DNA of 40,529 bases from Gemmatimonadales bacterium (GTDB taxonomy: Bacteria > Gemmatimonadota > Gemmatimonadetes > Palauibacterales > Palauibacteraceae): positions 1 to 40,529 of the forward strand of contig VXMR01000086.1 in the NCBI GenBank assembly GCA_009841005.1, read 5' to 3'. The notes under the pieces are model-generated. The model worked only from the letters and a program-made list of their open reading frames with translations, was not told the origin of the DNA and made no database searches. The number at the start of each line of letters is the position of its first letter. Within the stretch, counting starts at the first letter, position 1. Below are positions 15,711-24,379 of the stretch, one piece after another. Made by a program: the position numbers and the translations under genes.

Positions 15711-17603
15711 ATGCAAGCGCCGGACGGTCCCCTCCAGGAAGAAGAAGCGCTCGGGAAGGCGTACGACGCCCGTCTCATGCGGCGTCTGCTCGCGTACCTG
15801 CGACCGTACCGGGGCAGGGTCGCGATCGCCGTGCTGATGCTCGTGGCGGCCTCGGGTCTCGCGCTCGTCGGCCCCTGGCTGACGATGGAGGTCATCGACC
15901 ACGCGATCCCGGACGGCGATTTCGGCGCCATCCGCAACCTTGCGATCCTCTTCTTCGTCTCGCTCATCCTCTCGGGACTTCTGGAATATGGGCGCACGAT
16001 CCTGACCACGTGGATCGGGCAGAACGTGATGCTCGACCTGAGGCAGGAGATCTTCCGGCACCTGCAGCGCCTCCGGCTCGCGTACTTCGACCGGAACCCG
16101 GTGGGACGCCTGATGACGCGGCTCACGAGCGACGTCGAGGTGCTGAACGAGATGTTCACCTCCGGCGTCGTGACGATCTTCGGGGACGTGTTCACGGTCG
16201 CCTTCATCATGATCGCCATGCTCGTCATGGACTGGCGGCTCGCCCTCGTGACGTTCGCGGTCCTCCCCCTCGTGTTCGTGGCCGCCTGGCTCTTCCGGAA
16301 GAAGGTGCGCGAGGCGTACCGCGACATCAGGATCCGGCTCGCGCGCATCAACGCCTTCCTGCAGGAACGGATCACGGGAGTGCGCGTCGTGCAGCTGTTC
16401 CGGCAGGAGCGGGCGGCGACCCGCTGGTTCGCCGAGATCAACGACGACCATCTCGAGGCCCACCTGCGCTCGATCACGTACTACGCGCTCTTCTTCCCCG
16501 TCGTCGAAGTGCTCGCGTCCGTCGCGCTCGCGCTCATCATCTGGTACGGAGGCAACCAGGCCCTCGAGGGGACGGTCACGATCGGGGTCATCGCGGCCTT
16601 CCTGCAGTACGCGAAACGGTTCTTCCGACCCATCCAGGACCTGTCCGAAAAGTACAACATCCTGCAGGGCGCGATGGCGAGTTCGGAGCGGATCTTCCGC
16701 CTCCTGGACGAGGCGCCGGGGATCGAGGACCCGGTGGATCCAAGGGATCTTCCGACGAGCGTCAAGGGCCGCATCGAGTTCGAGGACGTCTGGTTCCGGT
16801 ATCTGTCGCCGGAGGAGGATGCGGCGGGGGTCATGACGCCGGCCCTGGCCCACGCCGCGGCCTGGGAAGGCGCGGAGGGGCGGCTCGACGAGGACGCGCC
16901 GGATGACGGCTGGGTGCTGCGCGGCATCAGCTTCACGGCAGAGCCGGGACAGCGGCTCGCGGTCGTCGGAGCGACGGGAGCGGGCAAGACAACGCTGTTC
17001 AGCCTCCTCATGCGCTTCTACGAGCCGCAACGCGGGCGCATTCTGCTCGACGGGGTCGACATCCGGGAACTCCGGCTCGCCGACCTTCGGCAACGGATGG
17101 GCCTCGTGCTGCAGGACGTCTATCTCTTCTCGGGCTCCGCCGCGGACAACATCGCGCTCGACCGCGAGGCGGTGGGGCGGGATCAGATCCGGGAGGCTGC
17201 CCGCCAAGTCGGGGTCGACCGGCACCTCGCGCGGCTGCCGAAGAAGTACGACGAGCCGCTGAGCGAGCGGGGCGGGAACCTGTCCGTCGGCGAGCGCCAG
17301 CTGGTGTCCTTCGCCCGCGCGCTGGCCGGCGACCCGCCCATCCTGCTCCTGGACGAGGCGACGAGTTCGGTGGACTCGGAGATCGAGGCCGAGATCCAGG
17401 CGGCGCTGGAGCGCCTGATGGAGGGACGGACGAGCCTCGTCATCGCACACCGGCTCTCCACCATCCGGGGGGCCGACCGCATCCTCGTGCTGCATCACGG
17501 ACGCATCAGCGAATCCGGCACGCACGACACGCTGCTCGAGAGCGGCGGCCTCTACGCGCAACTCCACCGCCTCCAGTTCCAGAAGCCGACGGCCGCCGCA
17601 TGA
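15711..17603 (+). CDS. ABC exporter, fused membrane and ATPase domains
   Basis: Half-size exporter of 630 residues, a homodimer or heterodimer partner of the MsbA/BmrCD-type multidrug or lipid exporters. Six membrane helices span about 25-320. The ATPase domain follows, with Walker A GATGAGKTT near residue 422, Q-loop VLQDVYLFSG, signature LSVGERQ, Walker B ILLLDEATSSVDSE, and the switch histidine in IAHRLST. Between the A-loop (FRYLSPEE) and the strand before Walker A there is an acidic, Ala-rich insertion of about 35 residues not found in most relatives. The next gene overlaps its stop by four bases. Its substrate is unknown; a lipid role is suggested weakly by nearby waaA. Confidence 0.92.
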   Translation: MQAPDGPLQEEEALGKAYDARLMRRLLAYLRPYRGRVAIAVLMLVAASGLALVGPWLTMEVIDHAIPDGDFGAIRNLAILFFVSLILSGLLEYGRTILTTWIGQNVMLDLRQEIFRHLQRLRLAYFDRNPVGRLMTRLTSDVEVLNEMFTSGVVTIFGDVFTVAFIMIAMLVMDWRLALVTFAVLPLVFVAAWLFRKKVREAYRDIRIRLARINAFLQERITGVRVVQLFRQERAATRWFAEINDDHLEAHLRSITYYALFFPVVEVLASVALALIIWYGGNQALEGTVTIGVIAAFLQYAKRFFRPIQDLSEKYNILQGAMASSERIFRLLDEAPGIEDPVDPRDLPTSVKGRIEFEDVWFRYLSPEEDAAGVMTPALAHAAAWEGAEGRLDEDAPDDGWVLRGISFTAEPGQRLAVVGATGAGKTTLFSLLMRFYEPQRGRILLDGVDIRELRLADLRQRMGLVLQDVYLFSGSAADNIALDREAVGRDQIREAARQVGVDRHLARLPKKYDEPLSERGGNLSVGERQLVSFARALAGDPPILLLDEATSSVDSEIEAEIQAALERLMEGRTSLVIAHRLSTIRGADRILVLHHGRISESGTHDTLLESGGLYAQLHRLQFQKPTAAA

Positions 17604-17818
17604 ACGCCGTGCTGGACTGGGCGGCGGCGCTGGACATGCGCCTCGTGCTCGTGGCCCTTCTCGTGGCCCTGAACCTCTGGGCGACGTGCATCACCGCGCT
17701 TTCCACGGCGCCGAGGCGAGAGAAGACGCTGTGGGTCGCCGTGATCTTCCTCTGCCCCATCGTCGGCAGCGTGCTCTGGTTCGTGTTCGCCCCGAAGCTC
17801 TGGGCGGAGCGGCGCTAG
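17600..17818 (+). CDS. Small PLDc_N-type two-helix membrane protein
   Basis: A 72-residue protein with two membrane helices (about 13-34 and 43-64) separated by STAPRREKTLW, and a final short charged tail. This is the phospholipase D nuclease N-terminal (PLDc_N) signature, REK-LW followed by CPIVGSVLWF, found alone or ahead of cardiolipin synthases. Here there is no PLD domain, so the module stands alone. It overlaps the ABC exporter stop as ATGA and is probably co-translated; it could be a small partner of that exporter. Function of stand-alone members is not established. Confidence 0.82.
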   Translation: MNAVLDWAAALDMRLVLVALLVALNLWATCITALSTAPRREKTLWVAVIFLCPIVGSVLWFVFAPKLWAERR

Positions 17819-17849
17819 ACGGGCCGCCGGCAGCGTTCGCGACCGCAGG

Positions 17850-19169
17850 TCAGGACGGCCAGAGCAGGCGCAGGAGGTCCGCCGTACGGGCGGCCGCGCC
17901 GGATCCCGCTTCGACGAACGCCCGGGCGGCCCGGGCGTGGCGCCGGCGGCGAAGCGGGTCGGCCAGCCCGGTCAGGGTGTCCGCGAGCGCGCCGGCCGGG
18001 GAGACGAGCCCGCCTCCCGCTGACGCGAGGGCGCGGGCGTCGGCCCGGTCGTGGCGCGGGCCGAAGACGACGGGCAGCCCGGCCGCGGCGGGCTCGAGCA
18101 CGTTGTGGAGCCCGGTGCCGCCCAGGCCGCCGCCCACATAGGCCGCATCGCCCGCCGCGTACAGCTCCGCGAGCCGGCCCACTTCGTCGAAGACGATGAC
18201 GGAGGCGTCGGGCGTCGCGGCGGCAGCGCCGATCATGCTCCAGCGGATGATGCGTTCCCCGCGGGCCGCGCACGACGCGACGAGAGCGTCGACGTGCGCG
18301 GCGGTCGGCTCGTGCGGCGCGATCACGAACTGCCAGCCCGGGCCGCCATCCCGCCGCACGGCCGCCGCGGCATCGAGCAGCGCGCGTTCGTCCGCGGGCC
18401 ACGTGGAGCCGGCGACGAGCCGCGGGGTCGCCCCGTCCGTCGCGCCGAGCGCTTCGCGGAAAGCCGCGGCCGAGCCGTCGGTGCGGGCGCGGTCCGCCCG
18501 TTCGAGCGCGAGGTCGAACGCCCCGTCCCCCGTCACTGCGAGCGCCCCCGGCCGGGCGCCGAGCGCTTCGAGTCGCCGCGCGTCCTCCGGGGTCGCGGCG
18601 CCGACCGCGTCCAGGCGCGCATACGACGCGCGGAAGAGCCGGCGGGCGAGGGCGCCGGAGCGCCGGCTCCCATCGCGGACCGTGCCGTTGATGAGCGCGG
18701 CGGGCACCCCGGCCCGTCCGGCCGCGGCCACGAGTCCGGGCCACACGTCCAGCTTCGCGAACACGAGCAGGCCTGGCCGCACCGCGGCGAGCACGGCATC
18801 GCAGTCGCGCGCCCGGTCGAGCGGCGGGGGGCCCGAATGATCCGGGTCCAGCCACGCGAGTGCCGCCCTGCCCGACGGCGAGCCGTGCGTGACGACGAGC
18901 TGCGCCCGCGCGCCCGCGCGCGATCCGGACGGTGAACCGCGCAGACGCCGTATGGCCGGCACTGCCCCAAGCAGTTCGCCGGCGGAAGCGCCGTGGAGCC
19001 ACACGAGCGGCCCGGGCTCCCGGCTCCGCCCCCACGCGGCGAGCTCCGCGGTGGCGCGCCGCCGCGCCGCGAGCGCCCGCGCGATGTCCGGGCGGGTGCG
19101 CTGAAGCAGGGGAACCACCGCGAGCGCGACGCCGGTCGCCGCTCCCGTAAGACGCGCTCCGGCGTTCAC
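17850..19169 (-). CDS. waaA: 3-deoxy-D-manno-octulosonic acid (Kdo) transferase, GT30
   Basis: Adds Kdo from CMP-Kdo to lipid A precursor on the inner face of the inner membrane, a step in lipopolysaccharide synthesis. The 439-residue product has an N-terminal hydrophobic anchor (about 8-22), the LVWLHGASAGE motif with catalytic E65, and the donor-site text KLDVWPGLV, GSTWPADE and GGLGGTGLHNVLEPAA. These fit the GT30 fold, with the ELWPN motif altered to KLDVWPG. The start is GTG 19167-19169; an ATG at 19207-19209 is in another frame. No strong Shine-Dalgarno is seen, and the first few residues are therefore uncertain. Its presence implies an outer membrane with LPS. Confidence 0.87.
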   Translation of the reverse strand: MNAGARLTGAATGVALAVVPLLQRTRPDIARALAARRRATAELAAWGRSREPGPLVWLHGASAGELLGAVPAIRRLRGSPSGSRAGARAQLVVTHGSPSGRAALAWLDPDHSGPPPLDRARDCDAVLAAVRPGLLVFAKLDVWPGLVAAAGRAGVPAALINGTVRDGSRRSGALARRLFRASYARLDAVGAATPEDARRLEALGARPGALAVTGDGAFDLALERADRARTDGSAAAFREALGATDGATPRLVAGSTWPADERALLDAAAAVRRDGGPGWQFVIAPHEPTAAHVDALVASCAARGERIIRWSMIGAAAATPDASVIVFDEVGRLAELYAAGDAAYVGGGLGGTGLHNVLEPAAAGLPVVFGPRHDRADARALASAGGGLVSPAGALADTLTGLADPLRRRRHARAARAFVEAGSGAAARTADLLRLLWPS

Positions 19170-19208
19170 GACGGCGCCCCGGAGCTTTTCGCCCGCATCC
19201 CGTCTCCA

Positions 19209-19214
19209 TATTCT
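19209..19214 (+). promoter_or_regulatory. Possible -10 element TATTCT ahead of the methyltransferase
   Basis: TATTCT ends five bases before GTG 19220, with TTTTCG (19186-19191) at the 17-base -35 position. This is again the spacing of a leaderless transcript. No Shine-Dalgarno is present. The -35 match is poor. Confidence 0.35.
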
Positions 19215-19219
19215 CCCGC

Positions 19220-20314
19220 GTGCGCTATCTCGGGAACAAAACGAAGCTCGTCCCCTTCCTGCTGGAGACCGTGGACCGGTTCCAGGAGACGCCCGGCGTT
19301 GCATGCGACCCGTTCGCCGGCACCGCCAGCGTGTCGGCGGCGCTCAAGGAGAAGGGCTGGCAGGTCCATGCGGGCGACCTGATGGCGTCTTCCTACGCCC
19401 TCCAGGTCGCGCGAGTCCAACTCGACGCGCACCCTCGGTATCCCACCTCGCTCCTGCCGCCGGCGGCCCGCAACGGAAAGCGGGAGATCGGCTACCGCAC
19501 CCTGCTTGAGGGGCTGGCCGAACTCGACGATCCCCGCAGCGGGTTCATCTCCGAGAATTACACGAGCGACGGAGCCGGCGGCCGGGAGCACGGGCGCATG
19601 TACTTTTCCCCCGAGAACGGGCGGAAGATCGACGCGGTCCGGACGCGGATCGAGCGCTGGACCCGCGGATCCTCTCACAGCGAAGCCGCGGCCCAACTCC
19701 TGATCGCGACGCTCATCGAGGCCGCCGACCGGGTGGCGAACACGACCGGCGTGTACGCCTCGTTCGTAAAAACCATGCAGCCGAACGCGCTCCGCCCGCT
19801 CGAACTCCGTCCCATCGAGCCGACCCGGCGCCGGGAAGGCGCCGGCGCCTGCAGCGCGTTCCGCGGACCCGCCGCGCGCCTCCTGGCATCCATCAGTCCC
19901 GTCGATCTCGTCTATCTCGATCCCCCTTACAACGGCCGGCAATATCCCGCGTATTATCACATCCCCGAACTCCTCGCGCTCGGCTGGGCCGTGCCGCCGG
20001 AGATCCGGGGAAAGACGGGACTCATACCCGACGAGGCGCAGCGCTCGGACTGGTGCCGCAAGCACCGGGCTGCGGACGCCCTGCGGGAGGTGCTCGAAGC
20101 CGCGGACGGACGCCACATCCTGTTCAGCTACAACGACGAGGGGCACCTGGCCCGCGCCGCCATCGAGGGGGCGCTGCGCGAACGCGGACTGCCCGACAGC
20201 TACGCGTTCCACGACCGGCCGTACCGCCGCTACCGGAGCGACGCCGACGGCCCGCAGCGTAGCTACCTGCGCGACGACGTGCGGGAACACCTCCACTACG
20301 TGAGGTGCGCGTGA
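19220..20314 (+). CDS. D12-class adenine-specific DNA methyltransferase, apparently orphan
   Basis: Transfers a methyl group from SAM to adenine N6 in DNA. The 364-residue protein begins MRYLGNKTKLVPFL, the SAM-contacting motif X of the alpha/D12 group, then DPFAGT at 30-35 (motif I) and LDPPYNGRQY with DPPY at 234-237 (motif IV). Residues 100-220 form the target-recognition region. No restriction endonuclease or specificity subunit lies nearby, so it may be a solitary regulatory or protective methylase. The start is GTG 19220, with a possible -10 element just upstream. Its stop overlaps the next gene (GTGA), an aminopeptidase lipoprotein with no obvious link to DNA methylation. Confidence 0.88.
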   Translation: MRYLGNKTKLVPFLLETVDRFQETPGVACDPFAGTASVSAALKEKGWQVHAGDLMASSYALQVARVQLDAHPRYPTSLLPPAARNGKREIGYRTLLEGLAELDDPRSGFISENYTSDGAGGREHGRMYFSPENGRKIDAVRTRIERWTRGSSHSEAAAQLLIATLIEAADRVANTTGVYASFVKTMQPNALRPLELRPIEPTRRREGAGACSAFRGPAARLLASISPVDLVYLDPPYNGRQYPAYYHIPELLALGWAVPPEIRGKTGLIPDEAQRSDWCRKHRAADALREVLEAADGRHILFSYNDEGHLARAAIEGALRERGLPDSYAFHDRPYRRYRSDADGPQRSYLRDDVREHLHYVRCA

Positions 20315-21435
20315 GCACGATACGCCGGTTGGGCGCCCGCCTCTCCGTCTCCCGCGCGCGCGCCGGCCTCGTGCTGCTCCTGCTGAGCGCGGGCGGCTGC
20401 TCGCCAGCGTACGTCCTGCGCGCCGGCTGGGAGGAGGCCCGCATTCTCTCGGCGCGCCGTCCCATCCGGGCCGTGATCCACGACACGACCGTGGCCCGCG
20501 AGACCCGCGACAAGTTGCGGCTCGTCCTCGACGCGAGAGACTTCGCGGAACGCGACCTGGGGCTGCGCGCGGGCGCGAGCTACGAGTCGTTCACGCAACT
20601 CCACCGCGACACGCTGGTCCTGATCGTGCTCGCCGCCCCGGAGTTCGATCTGCGCTGGAAGACGTGGTGGTTCCCCATCGTCGGCGACGTCCCGTACAAG
20701 GGGTACTTCGACTTCGACGACGCCCGCGCGGAGGCCGCCGGCCTGGCCGAGGAAGGCTACGACGTCTCGGTTCGGCCGGTCTCCGCCTTCTCGACGCTGG
20801 GCTGGTTCCCGGACCCCATCTTGTCGACGACGCTGCGCCTCGACAGTCTCGGGATCGTCGAGACGGTGATCCACGAGATCACGCACAGCACGTACTTCCC
20901 GACCGGTCAGGCGGATTTCAACGAGAGTTTCGCGAACTTCGTCGGGTACCGCGGCGCCATCGAGTTCTTCTGCGACGCGGTGGCGGATGAGAGCGCCTGC
21001 GTGCGGGCGCAGTGGAGGTGGGAGGACACGCGCCTGTTCGGCCACTTCTTCCATTCCATCCTTGCGCCGCTGGAGGAGGTGTACGCCTCCGCCATGCCGG
21101 ACGACGCGAAGCGGGCGGCAAAACGCGAGGTGTTCGAGGCGGCGGCCCAACGCTTCGAGACGGAGTACAAGCCGCGGCTGCACGCGCAGTACGGCTCGCT
21201 CGACCCGGACGGTCTCGACAACGCGTGGATGATCTCCCGCCTCCTCTACTACACGAGGTTGGATGACTTCGAGCGCGTGTACGAGTCGCACGGCGCGCTG
21301 GTGCCCTCCGTCGAGGCGCTGATGCGGGAGACCGCGACCGGCGACCCGTGGGAGGCCCTGACGCGCCTCGTGGGTCCCGCGGACACGGGCCCCCGCCAAG
21401 GGGACGGCTCCGAGACCACGGAAGGTTCGAGATGA
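20311..21435 (+). CDS. Putative zinc aminopeptidase lipoprotein (Pfam Aminopep family)
   Basis: Periplasmic peptidase-like lipoprotein of 374 residues. The signal region ends in LLSAGGC with the lipid-modified C30. The zinc site is H188-E189-x-x-H192 (HEITH) with the third ligand E205 in FNESFANF, the pattern of this family of putative aminopeptidases. YVLRAGWEEARILSARRPI after the lipobox is also typical. I start it at GTG 20311, which overlaps the methyltransferase stop by four bases and has GAGG five to six bases before it; GTG 20305 is an alternative. The substrate has not been defined for the family. Confidence 0.87.
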   Translation: MSTIRRLGARLSVSRARAGLVLLLLSAGGCSPAYVLRAGWEEARILSARRPIRAVIHDTTVARETRDKLRLVLDARDFAERDLGLRAGASYESFTQLHRDTLVLIVLAAPEFDLRWKTWWFPIVGDVPYKGYFDFDDARAEAAGLAEEGYDVSVRPVSAFSTLGWFPDPILSTTLRLDSLGIVETVIHEITHSTYFPTGQADFNESFANFVGYRGAIEFFCDAVADESACVRAQWRWEDTRLFGHFFHSILAPLEEVYASAMPDDAKRAAKREVFEAAAQRFETEYKPRLHAQYGSLDPDGLDNAWMISRLLYYTRLDDFERVYESHGALVPSVEALMRETATGDPWEALTRLVGPADTGPRQGDGSETTEGSR

Positions 21436-21719
21436 CGGAACCGTTCGTCTGTGTACGCTGCGATCGCGACGACCCGGACCGGATCGAGCGCGTCCCGTTC
21501 CCGAACGAACTCGGCCAGCGGATCTTGGCCGAGATCTGCGCGCCTTGCTGGGAGGAGTGGAAGGAGCGGCAGATGCTCCTCATCAACCACTACGGGCTCA
21601 AGCTCCACGAATCCGCGGCGCGCGAGTTTCTCTACAAGAACCTGCGGATCTACCTCTTCGGCGAGGAAGGCACGGCCGCCTCCATCGACGCGAGCGAGGA
21701 AGGTTCCGTCGAGTGGTAG
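21432..21719 (+). CDS. YggX/Fe(II)-trafficking-like protein with two CxxC pairs
   Basis: A 95-residue protein whose core, PFPNELGQRI, CWEEWKERQMLLINHYGL and a FG-containing end, matches the YggX family that protects iron-sulfur clusters from oxidation. E. coli YggX has a single key cysteine near the N-terminus, whereas here there are C7xxC10 and C36xxC39, which could form a zinc or iron ribbon. The second pair replaces an alanine-rich stretch in the usual protein. ATG 21432 overlaps the aminopeptidase stop as ATGA. Its C-terminal tail is acidic. It is last in the methyltransferase-aminopeptidase group, and its link to them is unclear. Confidence 0.85.
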   Translation: MTEPFVCVRCDRDDPDRIERVPFPNELGQRILAEICAPCWEEWKERQMLLINHYGLKLHESAAREFLYKNLRIYLFGEEGTAASIDASEEGSVEW

Positions 21720-21740
21720 AGCCCGCGCTCGCCGACGGTG

Positions 21741-24233
21741 CTAGGAAACCACGAGGTTGAGCATCCGGTCCGGCACGTGGATCACCTTGCGGATCGCGAC
21801 CCCGTCGAGGCGCCGGATCACGTTCGCCTCGGCCAGCGCCGCCTCGCGCACGACCTCTTCGGGCGCTCCGCGCGCGACCCGGATCGTCGCCCGCAGCCGG
21901 CCGTTCACCTGCACCGGAAGTTCGACCTCGTCCACCACGAGCTTGCTCTCGTCCCAGGCCGGCCACTCCGCGTGATCGAAGATGCTCGACTCGCCGCCGA
22001 GGCGGGCCCACAGCTCCTCGGCGATGTGGGGCACCATCGGCGCGATCATGATCACGAGCGGCCACACCTCGTCGACCGAGGCCGTGCGCCCGCCTGAGCG
22101 CACCGTGTTCAGGTAGTCCATCGCGGCAGCGATCGCCGTGTTGTAACTCAGCGCTTCGAGGTCCTCCGATATCTGCCTGATCGTGGCGTGCAGCGCCCGC
22201 TCCACGCCGGCATCGTCGAATCCCGTGCGCCCCGCCTCGGCCGCCGCCGTCACGCTGTCCCACACCTTCTTCAGGAAGCGCTCGGGCCCGGCCAGACCGC
22301 TGTCGCGGAAATCTCCACCCCGCTGGAAGGGGCCCAGGAACATCAGGTACATGCGGAACGTGTCCGCGCCGAACCGCGCGATGTACTCGTCCGGGAGGAT
22401 CACGTTGCCGCGCGACTTCGAGATCTTGGCGCCGTCCCTGATGAGCAGGCCGTGCTTGCGGAAGCGGTCGTACGGCTCCTCGAACTCGAGGTGCCCGAGG
22501 TCGTGCAGCACCATCGTGAGGAAACGGGAGTAGAGGAGGTGGAGGACGGAGTGCTCCTCGCCTCCGATGTAGCTGCTGACGGGCAGCCAGTCGCGCGTCC
22601 GGTCGGGGTCGAAGGGCCGGTCGTCGAACTCGGTCGAGGGATAGCGCAGGAAGTACCAGCCCGAGTCGAGGAAGGTGTCGGAGACATCGGTCTCGCGCCG
22701 GCCCTCGGCGCCGCACTCCGGACACGTCGCCGCGTGGAACTCCGGGTCGCGCGCGAGCGGACTCACGCCCGTCTCGGTGGGGCGGAAGTCCTCCACGTAC
22801 GGGAGGACGACGGGGAGATCCTCCTCCGGCACGGCCTGCGGACCGCAGGTGTCGCAGTAGATGATGGGGATGGGCGGCCCCCAGTACCGCTGTCGGGAGA
22901 TGCACCAGTCGTGCAGCCGGTAGTTGACCTCCGTCGCCGCGAGCCCGCGCTCCGCAAGCCACTCGGTGATTGCGCGCCCGCCCGCGTCGGCCTCCATCCC
23001 GCTGAAGCGTCCGGAGTTCACGAGAATCTCATCGGGGGTGTGCTCGACGAAGGCGGCCTCCGCCTCGCCTTCCCCGACGTCCGCGGGATCCGCACCCTCC
23101 GGGAGCACCGCGCGGGAACACACGACCTGGACGACGGACAACCCGAACCGGCGCGCGAAATCGAAGTCCCGCTGATCGTGTCCGGGCACGGCCATGATCG
23201 CGCCGGTGCCGTAGTCCATGAGGACGTAGTCGGCGACCCAGACCGGGATGTCCTCCCCGGTGGCCGGATTCCGCGCGTACCCGCCCGTGAAGACGCCGGT
23301 CTTCTCGCGATCGTCCGTCTTCTGCCGTTCCACGAGGTCGACGGCCGCGGCGGCGCGCGCGTAGCCCTCCACCTCGGCGCGGCGCTCGTCCGTCGTGAGC
23401 CGCTCGACGAGGGGATGCTCCGGCGCCAGCACCATGAAGCTCGCGCCGAAGAGCGTGTCGGGGCGTGTTGTGAACACCTCGATCCGGTCTGCCTGCCCGG
23501 CGGCCGCGGCCCCCGAACTCGCCGCCGTGTCCGAGAGCGGGAAGTGCAGCCGCGCGCCCTCGGAGCGGCCGATCCAGTTGCGCTGTGCCGTCTTCGTGGT
23601 CTCGGACCAGTCGATCCAGTCCAGGTTGTCGAGCAACCGCTGCGCGTAGTCCGTGATCCGGAAGAACCACTGGCTCAGCATCCGCTGTTCGACCGGGGCG
23701 TCGCACCGTTCGCACAGCCCGCCGATGACCTGTTCGTTCGCAAGGACGGTCTTGCACAGCGGGCACCAGTTGACCGCGGCCTCCTTCTTCTCCGCCAAGC
23801 CCGCCTTGAAGAGCTGGATGAAGATCCACTGCGTCCACTTGTAGTAGCGCGGATCCGTCGTATCGACGGTGCGGGACCAGTCCGCCATGAGCCCCGCCGC
23901 CCTCAGCATCCGCTCGAAGTTGCGGACGTTCGAGGGGATCAACTTCATCGGGTGCGTGTCGACCTTGAGCGCATGGTTCTCCGAGTGGATGCCGAACGCG
24001 TCGTATCCGATGGGCTCGAAGACGTCATCACCCCGCAGGCGGCGGAAGCGCCCGTAGATGTCGGCCCCCGTGAAGGCGTACAGGTTCCCGACGTGGAGCC
24101 CCTCGGCGGACGGATAGGGGTACATCATGAGGTTGAAGAACGGGCGCTCGGCGGCGTCGAGGTCGGGCTCGTTCGTCCCGTTCTCCTCCCACCAGGCCTG
24201 CCACCGGGCTTCGATGGCGATCGGGTCGTACAT
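21741..24233 (-). CDS. leuS: Leucyl-tRNA synthetase
   Basis: Charges tRNA-Leu with leucine. The 830-residue class I enzyme carries the HIGH motif as HVGN (47-50, after YPSAEGL) and the KMSKS motif as KISKS at 603-607. Between them are a CWCP-type zinc region (NWCPLC with CERC, about 163-186) and the CP1 editing domain including the TTRPDTLFG text. The C-terminal half holds the anticodon-binding helical domain. The length is slightly short of the usual 860 residues. It ends convergently 21 bases from the YggX-like gene. The 146-base leader shows no T-box. Confidence 0.97.
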   Translation of the reverse strand: MYDPIAIEARWQAWWEENGTNEPDLDAAERPFFNLMMYPYPSAEGLHVGNLYAFTGADIYGRFRRLRGDDVFEPIGYDAFGIHSENHALKVDTHPMKLIPSNVRNFERMLRAAGLMADWSRTVDTTDPRYYKWTQWIFIQLFKAGLAEKKEAAVNWCPLCKTVLANEQVIGGLCERCDAPVEQRMLSQWFFRITDYAQRLLDNLDWIDWSETTKTAQRNWIGRSEGARLHFPLSDTAASSGAAAAGQADRIEVFTTRPDTLFGASFMVLAPEHPLVERLTTDERRAEVEGYARAAAAVDLVERQKTDDREKTGVFTGGYARNPATGEDIPVWVADYVLMDYGTGAIMAVPGHDQRDFDFARRFGLSVVQVVCSRAVLPEGADPADVGEGEAEAAFVEHTPDEILVNSGRFSGMEADAGGRAITEWLAERGLAATEVNYRLHDWCISRQRYWGPPIPIIYCDTCGPQAVPEEDLPVVLPYVEDFRPTETGVSPLARDPEFHAATCPECGAEGRRETDVSDTFLDSGWYFLRYPSTEFDDRPFDPDRTRDWLPVSSYIGGEEHSVLHLLYSRFLTMVLHDLGHLEFEEPYDRFRKHGLLIRDGAKISKSRGNVILPDEYIARFGADTFRMYLMFLGPFQRGGDFRDSGLAGPERFLKKVWDSVTAAAEAGRTGFDDAGVERALHATIRQISEDLEALSYNTAIAAAMDYLNTVRSGGRTASVDEVWPLVIMIAPMVPHIAEELWARLGGESSIFDHAEWPAWDESKLVVDEVELPVQVNGRLRATIRVARGAPEEVVREAALAEANVIRRLDGVAIRKVIHVPDRMLNLVVS

Positions 24234-24279
24234 GGGTCGCGGGTCCGCTCCGTCCAGGGATCACGCCGGGGAGATGCAC

Positions 24280-24296
24280 TAGCAGTCCGTGGCAAA
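24280..24296. repeat. 17-base repeat, copy 1 (TAGCAGYCCGTGGCAAA)
   Basis: TAGCAGTCCGTGGCAAA in the leuS leader matches copy 2 at 25536-25552 in 16 of 17 bases, same orientation, 1,256 bases apart. The pair flanks the DoxX and V4R-like genes. Given the window length, one such pair is expected by chance, so meaning depends on genome-wide copy number. Confidence 0.35.
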
Positions 24297-24302
24297 GACC
24301 GA

Positions 24303-24331
24303 GACGGCGGCACCCTGCGGAGGCCGCCGTC
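24303..24331 (-). terminator. Hairpin downstream of doxX-like gene
   Basis: A perfect nine-base-pair stem (24303-24311 with 24323-24331, GACGGCGGC and GCCGCCGTC) and an 11-base loop lies 49 bases after the DoxX stop on the minus strand. It is followed by the short run TCTTT. It may end the DoxX transcript before leuS. Confidence 0.45.
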
Positions 24332-24379
24332 CGACCGCACAAAATGGGGCCGGAACGGCGGCCGAACAACTTGGGACGC

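Noticed and set aside
19207..19209. ATG on the minus strand ahead of waaA
   Set aside because: Out of frame with the waaA reading frame; GTG 19167-19169 is used instead.
24234..24379. T-box or other aminoacyl-tRNA leader ahead of leuS
   Set aside because: No T-box sequence or specifier loop is visible; only a single hairpin.
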